Part shown: positions 15,140-21,580 of the stretch, in pieces
How positions within the stretch are numbered: position 1 is the first letter of the stretch
Layout of the letters: each line of letters starts with the position of its first letter
Source: Nitrospirota bacterium
Lineage (GTDB): Bacteria > Nitrospirota > Thermodesulfovibrionia > Thermodesulfovibrionales > JdFR-85
Assembly: GCA_003232715.1 (NCBI GenBank)
Contig: QIJG01000224.1
Location: forward strand, 1 to 27,014
Direction of reading: 5' to 3'
DNA: 27,014 bases
Program-made: the position numbers and the translations under genes
The notes under the pieces: generated by a model
The model's database searches: none
Told to the model about the DNA's origin: nothing
The model's input: only the letters and a program-made list of their open reading frames with translations

Positions 15140-15336
15140 GTGTAATTCTCATTCCTTAAAAGACCGATGAAGTTGATGATTTCACCCTTCTCAAAAGAGA
15201 TAAATCCCTTTGTCTCGTTCTGCAAAAAAGCGCTGAACTTTCTCAAATCACGCTCATATGAGATGACGGTATTTGCAGCCCTGCCCCTCTCCACAGACAG
15301 ATACGTCAGAAACCCTTCAAGAAGAGCCGTTTCCAT
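15106..15336 (-). pseudogene. xerD: Tyrosine recombinase XerD, N-terminal core-binding domain fragment
   Basis: The 76-codon ORF encodes the start of the XerD SAM-like DNA-binding domain (LLEGFLTYLSVERGRAAN, TVISYERDLRKFSAFL, INFIGLLRNENYTSS). After NENYTSS the frame reads nonsense to a stop at 15106-15108. Alignment by eye to E. coli XerD places the next matching segment (LFCRYLILEK) immediately after, in another frame, with about nine to ten residues missing between. So a deletion of roughly 28 bases (3n+1) probably removed part of a helix and shifted the frame. The ATG overlaps the end of the upstream exonuclease gene by 20 bases. Confidence 0.83.
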
Positions 15337-16102
15337 TCAGAAACTCCTCAATACCGGTAGATGCCCTGAGCAGTTTATAAATCCTCTCAGCCAGGGGTAA
15401 AAGGTTCACGGTATCCTCCCTGTTATACTGAAGAAGAAGCTCAAGGGCACGGGAATCACCTCTCAGGCACCGCCGCCATAAAAGGACCGCATCATAGCCG
15501 TTCATTCCCTTCACATCTTCCGCCCTTGAAAGCCCGGAGGAAACCTCCAGTTTTTTCAGACCACCCTTAAGCCCAACACGCCTTGCACCATAACATATAT
15601 CAAAGTGCGGCATCCTGAGCCTGAATCCCGGAAAGCATTTCTCCAGAAAAGGTATATCAAATGTGGAGCCAAAAAATGTAACAAGGAGTTTATATCCCGA
15701 AAGCTCATTCTGTAATCTTTCAGGCGTCAGGTTCTCTCCCTTTATCAAATACCTCCACTCACGGCAATCGTAGAGACCGACTACCGTCACATTCCCTCCC
15801 CTGTCAGGAGGCAGGCCGTTTGTCTCTATGTCAAGACAGACTATATCAGACCTGAAGGTGTCAAAGAGTCTCCAGTGTTCCCGCGGTCTCAGAAAAGACT
15901 TGAACGGTTCGGGATTGCTCCGGTTGAGCTCTTCGGAGAAGTAGAGGATTGTCTCTTTCATGACAGTACTCTTCAGTCCTGAGATAAATGGGACCGGGTC
16001 TTCCCTGATAAAGTCATCCCACGTCAGAATCCCTTGGCTCCAGAGTTTCTTCTCCAACCTCTCACCCACACCGTCAAGAACTGAAAACGTATGTCTAATC
16101 AT
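15317..16102 (-). CDS. DEDD-family exonuclease-like protein (YprB/RNase_H_2 type)
   Basis: A 261-residue protein with an N-terminal helical region (SVLDGVGERLEKKLWSQGILT) that resembles a helix-hairpin-type fold and a C-terminal ribonuclease H-like 3'-5' exonuclease domain. The metal-binding residues of the DEDD class can be seen: D91 and E93 in CLDIETNG, D149 in GSTFDIPF, H166 and D168 in PHFDIC and D230 in YNREDTVNL. I start it at the ATG 16102 (MIRHTFSVLDG). The frame is open 56 codons further up, but that part has no protein-like features and the -10 box falls inside it. The substrate (RNA or DNA) is unknown. It heads the xerD/acyltransferase operon. Confidence 0.85.
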   Translation of the reverse strand: MIRHTFSVLDGVGERLEKKLWSQGILTWDDFIREDPVPFISGLKSTVMKETILYFSEELNRSNPEPFKSFLRPREHWRLFDTFRSDIVCLDIETNGLPPDRGGNVTVVGLYDCREWRYLIKGENLTPERLQNELSGYKLLVTFFGSTFDIPFLEKCFPGFRLRMPHFDICYGARRVGLKGGLKKLEVSSGLSRAEDVKGMNGYDAVLLWRRCLRGDSRALELLLQYNREDTVNLLPLAERIYKLLRASTGIEEFLNGNGSS

Positions 16103-16107
16103 TACAT

Positions 16108-16113
16108 ATAGTA
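16108..16113 (-). promoter_or_regulatory. -10 box of the exonuclease operon, probably leaderless
   Basis: On the minus strand 16113-16108 reads TACTAT, 5 bases upstream of the ATG at 16102. No Shine-Dalgarno sequence is visible. This is the TANNNT-plus-start-codon arrangement expected for a leaderless transcript. Confidence 0.45.
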
Positions 16114-16404
16114 ACCTAATCCTGGTGCAAATGTTAACTGTAAAATCCAGCAAATAAAGATAACACAGCAATTCACCGGGGCGATTTTCGCATCCGCTGG
16201 ATCGGTTGGTCGTTAGACTGACTGAGTGCCAGGCTGATAACTTAATACAGTGGGCTATGTTTTTTAGCAACTCGAAAACAATCGACCGTCGGATCCTGAA
16301 AAACTTTTCTGGAATTCAGCCATGCCATGCAGGGTAAATACAACTCCGGGATGGCGATAAAAAACTCAGTTCGTTTTCAACAAGCATTTATCACTGGTTT
16401 CGGG
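16114..16404. other. Divergent intergenic region, no gene recognised
   Basis: About 290 bases between the divergent exonuclease and gspH operons. It contains no convincing ORF, tRNA or terminator. A GTTAGAC near 16212 resembles part of a recombination core site but has no partner. Only the two promoter elements at its ends are supported. Confidence 0.5.
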
Positions 16405-16410
16405 TATAAT
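16405..16410 (+). promoter_or_regulatory. -10 box of the T2SS operon, probably leaderless at gspH
   Basis: A perfect TATAAT ends 5 bases before the gspH ATG at 16416. The -35 region is weak and there is no Shine-Dalgarno sequence. Transcription should begin at or beside the start codon. Confidence 0.5.
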
Positions 16411-16415
16411 TTTCT

Positions 16416-16892
16416 ATGGATAACCGGGGCTTTACACTTATTGAGCTTATAGTGGCCCTGTTTATAACAGGAATAGCCTCTGCCATTGTCGGGGTTGTCC
16501 TTTACAGGGGTATGGACGAGACCCGCTTAAAGACTACGGCAAAGGAGGTTTCAGCCTCTCTCCGGTATGCAAGGGCTCAGGCAGTGGCAGAGAAGAAGGT
16601 ATATGTCTTTGTCATGGATAAGAGTGGTTACGGTCTATATACAGAGATGGCAGGAGATGGTTCAGAGTCAGGGGGAGAAAGAGAGAAGCCTGTCTTTTAT
16701 AAACCACTTTCCAATGGTATAATTGTTGAGTATGAGGGTGAAGACCGGGTCAGAATAGACTTTTTTCCTATGGGGGACTCAACGGGTGGGGAAATAAGAC
16801 TCAAGACCCGTGAGGGCTCTATGTTAATAGTAACAGTGGAGCGTATTACGGGGAGGGTGAGGATTGAGAGACAGGGGGTTTACTCTCCTTGA
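16416..16892 (+). CDS. gspH: Type II secretion pseudopilin GspH
   Basis: A minor pseudopilin of 158 residues. A short leader ends at MDNRG, with prepilin peptidase cleavage before FTLIELIVALFITG; Glu5 is present. The hydrophobic N-terminal helix continues to about residue 28, followed by a globular domain with the EVSASLRYARAQAVAEKK segment typical of GspH. Minor pseudopilins form the tip of the T2SS pseudopilus that pushes substrates through the secretin. It is the first gene of an operon in the order H-I-J-K, and its 3' end overlaps gspI by 29 bases. No prepilin peptidase is encoded in the window. Confidence 0.88.
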   Translation: MDNRGFTLIELIVALFITGIASAIVGVVLYRGMDETRLKTTAKEVSASLRYARAQAVAEKKVYVFVMDKSGYGLYTEMAGDGSESGGEREKPVFYKPLSNGIIVEYEGEDRVRIDFFPMGDSTGGEIRLKTREGSMLIVTVERITGRVRIERQGVYSP

Positions 16893-17229
16893 AGTCATAG
16901 TTGCCATAGCCATACTGGGCATGGGGATTGTTATGGTCATGCAGCTGTTTTCAGCCGGGCTCCGTTCCGGCAGGCTTTCCAGGGAGTATTCGATTGCTGT
17001 TCTTCATGCAAGGGAGAAGATGGAGGAGATGCTGATCGAGCCGGTGCAGGGCACCGGAGAGTTTGATGACAGTGATCAATGGCAGACAGAGGTATCGGAC
17101 TATAACGTCTTGGATAGCGAAGATCTGAAACTATTAAAGATTACTGTGCGGGTCTCATGGCCTGAGGCAGGAAAGGATAGGGCGGTAGAGCTTGTAACCC
17201 TGAAGGCAGAGTCAGAGGAGTTCAGGTGA
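16864..17229 (+). CDS. gspI: Type II secretion pseudopilin GspI
   Basis: A 121-residue minor pseudopilin. It starts at TTG, giving the leader MRDRG, cleaved before FTLLEVIVAIAILGMG, with Glu5 in place. The helix is followed by REYSIAVLHAREKMEEML, typical of GspI. GspI initiates the I-J-K tip complex. The TTG lies inside the end of gspH, 5 bases after a GGGAGGGTGAGG purine stretch that can act as ribosome-binding site. The short leader supports this start. The stop overlaps the GTG of gspJ. Confidence 0.88.
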   Translation: MRDRGFTLLEVIVAIAILGMGIVMVMQLFSAGLRSGRLSREYSIAVLHAREKMEEMLIEPVQGTGEFDDSDQWQTEVSDYNVLDSEDLKLLKITVRVSWPEAGKDRAVELVTLKAESEEFR

Positions 17230-17792
17230 GGGAGAAGGGTTTTACTCTTTTGGAAATTCTCATTGCAATAACAATCCTGAGCCTGATTGCAGTGATAATC
17301 GGCGGCAGTGTCAGGCTTGGCATCAGGGCATGGGAGAAAGGCGAGGCCGGTATTGACGGTTCCCAGAGGCTGAGGGTCCTTTCGGAAAGGCTCAGTCAGC
17401 AGATAAAATCTGCCTATCCCTACGAGATAGAGACAGAGGACGGAAAGGTGGTCGCCTTCGGGGGCGGCCCTGACTCCCTCTGGTTTGTGACCTCATTGAC
17501 AACCCATGCTGCGGAAAGCCCTCTGAAATGGGTCTCTTATTCTGTGAAAGACGGAGCCCTTGTAGTAAAAGAGGGGAGACTTCCCGACAAAAAGCTCCTG
17601 GAAATGGTTTCAGAGAAGGGAGTTGTTCTTGCGCCGGAGGTGTCTGAGCTTAGCCTTGAATACCTCTCCCGGGAAGGCCGGTGGGAGGAATCATGGGATT
17701 TGAAAGAGAGCCTTCCACAGGCGGTCAGGATCAGTATGAGCGGGATCCCCTCCTTTGTTGTATCTATCCCGGCAGGGAGAACAGAGACTTGA
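17226..17792 (+). CDS. gspJ: Type II secretion pseudopilin GspJ
   Basis: A 188-residue minor pseudopilin. Leader MREKG, cleavage before FTLLEILIAITILSL, Glu5 present. The globular part has the GspJ/PulJ pattern RLGIRAWEKGEAGIDGSQRL, LSERLSQQI and FGGGPDSLWFVTSL. Start is GTG, overlapping the stop of gspI (GTGA). It binds GspI and GspK to form the pseudopilus tip. The stop overlaps the TTG start of gspK. Confidence 0.88.
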   Translation: MREKGFTLLEILIAITILSLIAVIIGGSVRLGIRAWEKGEAGIDGSQRLRVLSERLSQQIKSAYPYEIETEDGKVVAFGGGPDSLWFVTSLTTHAAESPLKWVSYSVKDGALVVKEGRLPDKKLLEMVSEKGVVLAPEVSELSLEYLSREGRWEESWDLKESLPQAVRISMSGIPSFVVSIPAGRTET

Positions 17793-18742
17793 TTAACCGC
17801 GGGCTCCGTGGTCAGGCAGGTGTTGCGCTGATGCTTGTTTTGTGGGTCATGGTTCTGCTGACGGCGATTTCGGCTGAATTCGTCCTGTCCATGAGGACAG
17901 AGGTGAATATTACGAGGAATTTTAAAGAAGAGACAAGGGCGTATTATGCAGCCCTTGCAGGGATTGAAGAGGCGAAGGCAGAGATATTATCTGCCTCAGG
18001 GCTGGTGTATATTGATGAGGATGGTCTTCTGGTACTCGGAGAGGAAGTGCCCGTAAGGGAAGGCACTTTTGGTAATGTTCGTTATTCATATACAGTTATA
18101 GATGAAGAGAGGAAAATAAACCTCAATTCGGCAACTCCGCAACAGTTAAGGAATATACTCAGTGAGTCAGGCGTTGAGGATGCAGAGTTGGATACAATAG
18201 TGGACTCCATTCTCGACTGGAGGGATGCCGACGACCTTCACAGGTTGAATGGTGCAGAGGAGGAGTATTACCGGTCTTTGCCCAAACCGTATAGCTGCAA
18301 AGACGGCCCCTTTGACACGGTTGACGAGTTGCTTATGGTAAAAGGCATGACAGCAGAGATATTCTTTGGTGCGGAAGACGGGTTGAAATATAAAGGCGTT
18401 GCCGGGTATCTTACTGCAAAAAGTTCCGGGATGATTAATATAAACACTGCCGGGATGCCTGTGCTTGAGGCAGGATTTGGCCCTGCAGTGGCAGAAAACA
18501 TACTGATGCAGAGGAGTGCGGGGCCATTGCTTGTTCCGGAGGCAGGGGGCATGGTCGACTCCTCATACTTTACTGTCATCTCAACGGGCCGTAGTGGTAA
18601 AATCAACAGGACCATTAAGGCGATAGTCCGGAAAAGGGATGGAAATGCAGTAGAGACCCTTTACTGGAATGATAACCGGCAGGGTGAAAACAGACAAAAA
18701 GACATTTGGACGCAGATTAACGCGGAAACTGCGGATTTGTAA
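17789..18742 (+). CDS. gspK: Type II secretion pseudopilin GspK (tip protein)
   Basis: A 317-residue tip pseudopilin. I start it at TTG 17789, which overlaps the gspJ stop as TTGA and follows GGGAGA; the longer frame from 17681 lies inside gspJ and lacks a leader. The leader INRGLRGQAG is followed by VALMLVLWVMVLLTAISAEF. There is no Glu at position 5, which is normal for GspK because it caps the tip. The body has RAYYAALAGIEEAKAE, DEERKINLNSATPQQL, DSILDWRDADD and INTAGMPVLEA, the repeated helix-hairpin-like motifs of the family. The C-terminal ~30 residues are charged and variable. Confidence 0.87.
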   Translation: MINRGLRGQAGVALMLVLWVMVLLTAISAEFVLSMRTEVNITRNFKEETRAYYAALAGIEEAKAEILSASGLVYIDEDGLLVLGEEVPVREGTFGNVRYSYTVIDEERKINLNSATPQQLRNILSESGVEDAELDTIVDSILDWRDADDLHRLNGAEEEYYRSLPKPYSCKDGPFDTVDELLMVKGMTAEIFFGAEDGLKYKGVAGYLTAKSSGMININTAGMPVLEAGFGPAVAENILMQRSAGPLLVPEAGGMVDSSYFTVISTGRSGKINRTIKAIVRKRDGNAVETLYWNDNRQGENRQKDIWTQINAETADL

Positions 18743-18769
18743 CAGCAAGAAACTTTTTAATTCTTTTAA

Positions 18770-18828
18770 ATCGTGAGTAATCTTGAAGTAATCGTGAGGC
18801 AAAAGAGAAAGTTTTTAAGCTTCACGAT
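18770..18828 (+). repeat. Repeated ATCGTGAG motif and hairpin between gspK and gspL
   Basis: ATCGTGAG occurs at 18770-18777 and 18791-18798, exactly 21 bases apart (two helical turns). The second copy, extended to ATCGTGAGGC, pairs with GCTTCACGAT (18819-18828) in a 10-bp stem with one G-U and an 18-base loop. It lies in the 129-base gap that splits the T2SS operon. It could be an operator, an attenuator or an mRNA processing site. Confidence 0.45.
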
Positions 18829-18871
18829 ACCTTCTCGATAACATCAAGATAAGGATTTATAAAGGAGTGAT

Positions 18872-20377
18872 ATGTGGCGGTCTGAAAGTATCCTGTTCAA
18901 CAGAAAGGCCATAGGTATCGAGTTCAGAGACGACTCTGTAGTAGCCGTATGTATTAAAAAAGGGGTGGCTGGTATTGAGATGGTCTCGTCTGTGACGTTT
19001 GCATATACCGGTATGGATACAGACGGGGAGGCGGTCTCCGGGCTGAAGAGGTTTATCACCCGTTACAGGATAGATGAAAAGAGTGTGTCCGTGAGTATTC
19101 CCAAAAGCTGGGGGCTTGTCAGATTCCTGGATGTGCCGGCCCCGGGAGATGATGCCCTTGAGAGACTGATACAATATGAGATCGGGAGACACATACCATT
19201 TCAGATTGAGGATGTGTATTATGCTTTTCAGGTTGCCGGCAGGAAAGGGAACAAATACAGGGTTGTGCTCGTGGTTGTGCATAAGGAAAAGCTTGAGCTC
19301 ATAAGGAAGTTTTTGGAGAAGATACCTCTTCAGCCTGATATAATCAATATCTCTCCATTCTGCATCCTTAATGCGATTGAGTTAAGCGGATATAAAACAA
19401 ATATATTTACAGAACTGTCGGGTTTTGCAGTCCGGCCGGATGTTTTCGGCAACAAGGATACCGTGTGTGTATCCCTCTTTATGGGAGAGCATGAACGGGA
19501 GCTGGCCGTTATAAAAGGGGGCTCCCTCATCTATTTCGAAAATCTTGTTATTGACAGTGATACTCCTGCCGAGAACCTCTGTAGTGATTTTTTCAATAAA
19601 ATCGACATAATACTTTCCCGGCTTTCATTGAACAAGGCTGACAGAGTACTCCTCTCAGGTCATGGCGCATCCGGGTTGTCCACGTATGCGGCAAGGCGGC
19701 CCGGCCTGGAGGTAAGAGTTATTGACAGTCTCCCCGGGGCTTCTGTTGATACAGGCAACACTGATATGTATGGGCTCTTTCCTTCTGTTGGCGCTGCCCT
19801 GGCTGGTCTTGGATTAGGCAGTATTAAGGTCAATATCCTGCCGGATAAGCGTAAAAATAATAAAAAGACGGGTGCTTTAATCACAAAGATTTCACTTGCT
19901 CTTATCCTCTTTCTATTTGCCGGCTTGATGATATCAGGGATAATCAGGGAGAAGAGGACTCTTGAAGCGATTGAGGAAGATGTCAGGAGGAACGGACCTG
20001 AACTGTCAGCAGTGGAGAAACTTCGGTCGGAACTTGCCTTGATGGAGAAAAGGAGGGATTTTTTGTTGAATGTGAGAGATAACAATATCAGTAAACTTGA
20101 AATACTCGCTGAACTGACTGATATAATACCCATGGATGCCTGGCTTAAGAGCCTTGTTTTTAAAGAGCTGCCCGGGAAGGATGATGCCCGGGGTGAGCTC
20201 GTAATAGCCGGTTTTTCCGGGGCTTCTTCAAGGCTTATTTCATTGCTTGAGAATTCTGATTTTTTTGAAAATGTAGAGTTTGTCGGGCCTGTTACAAAAG
20301 GTACTCAGGGTGAGGGGTTTAAAATCAGGGCAAGGATCGTTAACCCTGATTCCTTCCCTCGGAATATGGAGCAATGA
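18872..20377 (+). CDS. gspL: Type II secretion platform protein GspL (PilM-PilN-like)
   Basis: A 501-residue bitopic protein. Residues 1-~320 form an actin-like cytoplasmic domain like PilM/GspL (IGIEFRDDSVVAVCI, SVSVSIPKSWGLVRFLDVP, LIQYEIGRHIPFQIEDVYYAF). A KVNILP motif precedes one transmembrane helix (about 336-358), then a periplasmic coiled coil and ferredoxin-like PilN-type domain ending VIAGFSGASSRLISLLENSDFFENVEF. GspL links the ATPase GspE to the inner-membrane platform with GspM. The ATG has AAGGAGTGAT just upstream. It opens the second half of the operon after a 129-base gap, and its stop overlaps gspM as ATGA. Confidence 0.88.
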   Translation: MWRSESILFNRKAIGIEFRDDSVVAVCIKKGVAGIEMVSSVTFAYTGMDTDGEAVSGLKRFITRYRIDEKSVSVSIPKSWGLVRFLDVPAPGDDALERLIQYEIGRHIPFQIEDVYYAFQVAGRKGNKYRVVLVVVHKEKLELIRKFLEKIPLQPDIINISPFCILNAIELSGYKTNIFTELSGFAVRPDVFGNKDTVCVSLFMGEHERELAVIKGGSLIYFENLVIDSDTPAENLCSDFFNKIDIILSRLSLNKADRVLLSGHGASGLSTYAARRPGLEVRVIDSLPGASVDTGNTDMYGLFPSVGAALAGLGLGSIKVNILPDKRKNNKKTGALITKISLALILFLFAGLMISGIIREKRTLEAIEEDVRRNGPELSAVEKLRSELALMEKRRDFLLNVRDNNISKLEILAELTDIIPMDAWLKSLVFKELPGKDDARGELVIAGFSGASSRLISLLENSDFFENVEFVGPVTKGTQGEGFKIRARIVNPDSFPRNMEQ

Positions 20378-20949
20378 AAGTGCGCTTTAAGGTCAGACTG
20401 AAAGACCGGGAACGTGTGGCGTTATTGGCAGGGGGGATATTGGCGATAGCCATAATATCCTATTATCTCTTCCTGTGGTATGGTGACTTCAGGGAATACA
20501 CAAGCGGGCGGATAGAGGCCAAAAGCATATACCTGAAGAAGCAGTCGGGTATAGTTGCAGAAAAAGCGTTCATAAAAAGGAGGCTTGTCAATGTAAAGGA
20601 TGATCTGAAAGTCCTTGAGACAGGGATGCTTCCCGGGGAGAAGGCCCCCCTGTCGGCAGCAGAACTGCAGCGGTTGCTGAAGGAGATGGCTGAGTCTTTA
20701 AATATAGAGATAAGGTCGGAGAAGGCAGTGAGCCCTGTTGATATGGGAGAGTATCTCGGTGTTCCTGTTGAGATAGGGTTTAATGCAACCACTGCAAAAC
20801 TGAAGAACATGCTTTTTAAAATACAAGAGTCACCCCTTTTACTTACAGTATCCAGGCTAAAGATCAGGGTCGGGAATGTGAGAAATCCAGGGGGATTAAA
20901 TATATCCCTGACAGTGAGGGGACTCGTTAAAAAAGAGGCCGGGGAGTGA
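20374..20949 (+). CDS. gspM: Type II secretion platform protein GspM (PilO-like)
   Basis: A 191-residue bitopic protein. It has a basic cytoplasmic N-terminus, one transmembrane helix at ~16-36 (VALLAGGILAIAIISYYLFLW), a periplasmic coiled coil (~40-85) and a ferredoxin-like domain (LSAAELQRLLKEMAESLNI, then LGVPVEIGFNATTAKLKNML). This matches GspM/PilO, which pairs with GspL. The start overlaps the gspL stop (ATGA), indicating co-translation and a 1:1 partner. Assignment rests on topology and position more than on strong motifs. Confidence 0.8.
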   Translation: MKVRFKVRLKDRERVALLAGGILAIAIISYYLFLWYGDFREYTSGRIEAKSIYLKKQSGIVAEKAFIKRRLVNVKDDLKVLETGMLPGEKAPLSAAELQRLLKEMAESLNIEIRSEKAVSPVDMGEYLGVPVEIGFNATTAKLKNMLFKIQESPLLLTVSRLKIRVGNVRNPGGLNISLTVRGLVKKEAGE

Positions 20950-20955
20950 TGAGAC

Positions 20956-21558
20956 GTGTTGCGTAGTTATTTCCTGTTAAATATAGTCCTGATAATACTT
21001 GCCGGCTTTTTGGCTTATAAGCTTTACGATTCCCTCTCATCCCCCCTGAATCTCTCAACTGAACCTGTCCTGAAACAGGCTTTGCCAAGTGAACCTGCCA
21101 GAGATGAGACGGTAAGTCCGTTGGTAAGAAAAGGTGCAACGGACTTTCAGATAATTGTCCAAAAGGACCTTTTCAGACCGGACCGGACTGAGTTAAAGGT
21201 TGAAGAGAAGGCCCCAGGGACAGACCCGCCTCCGGCTCCGGCCGTTCCACCCCCGAAGCTTGTAGGTATTGTAATCACCGAGAGTAATTCGCGGGCCTAT
21301 TTTGAGGACCCGAAGACCGGGGTTGCCAGGGCATACCGTATAAATGATTCAATCTCAGGGTTTACTCTTTCCGGGATAGAGGCAAAAAGGGTGGTGCTTC
21401 TCAGGGGAGGGGAGAAGGTAGAAGTGAAACTCGGCGGGACAAAGACCTCAAAACCTTCTCGCCGTAGCTCTGTTTCAGGGGCAGTGCCCGGCCGGAGGAG
21501 ACCGGCAGGACCGTTACCTCCGCTTTATATCCCTCCTAAGCGGATGACGGCGCCTTAA
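20956..21558 (+). CDS. gspC: Type II secretion protein GspC/PilP-like
   Basis: A 200-residue inner-membrane protein. Transmembrane helix at ~5-22, a Pro-rich periplasmic linker, then the homology region: FQIIVQKDLFRPDR, PPPKLVGIVITESNSRAYF and YRINDSISGFTLSGIEAKRVVL. The homology region contacts the N0 domain of the secretin. The PDZ domain of classical GspC is absent; a basic, Pro-rich tail (SGAVPGRRRPAGP) follows instead, making it closer to PilP-type proteins. The start is GTG at 20956 with GGGGAG upstream; the ATG at 20949 is out of frame. It lies directly before gspD, as in other T2SS operons. Confidence 0.82.
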   Translation: MLRSYFLLNIVLIILAGFLAYKLYDSLSSPLNLSTEPVLKQALPSEPARDETVSPLVRKGATDFQIIVQKDLFRPDRTELKVEEKAPGTDPPPAPAVPPPKLVGIVITESNSRAYFEDPKTGVARAYRINDSISGFTLSGIEAKRVVLLRGGEKVEVKLGGTKTSKPSRRSSVSGAVPGRRRPAGPLPPLYIPPKRMTAP

Positions 21559-21580
21559 GGGGGGAGAGAGAAGGAGAAAA

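Noticed and set aside
16212..16218. GTTAGAC as an integron attC core site
   Set aside because: It matches GTTRRRY, but no matching RYYYAAC arm or inverted stem was found upstream.
16103..16270. Upstream extension of the exonuclease frame by 56 codons
   Set aside because: The added sequence is low in protein-like features, and the likely -10 box lies within it, so ATG 16102 is preferred.
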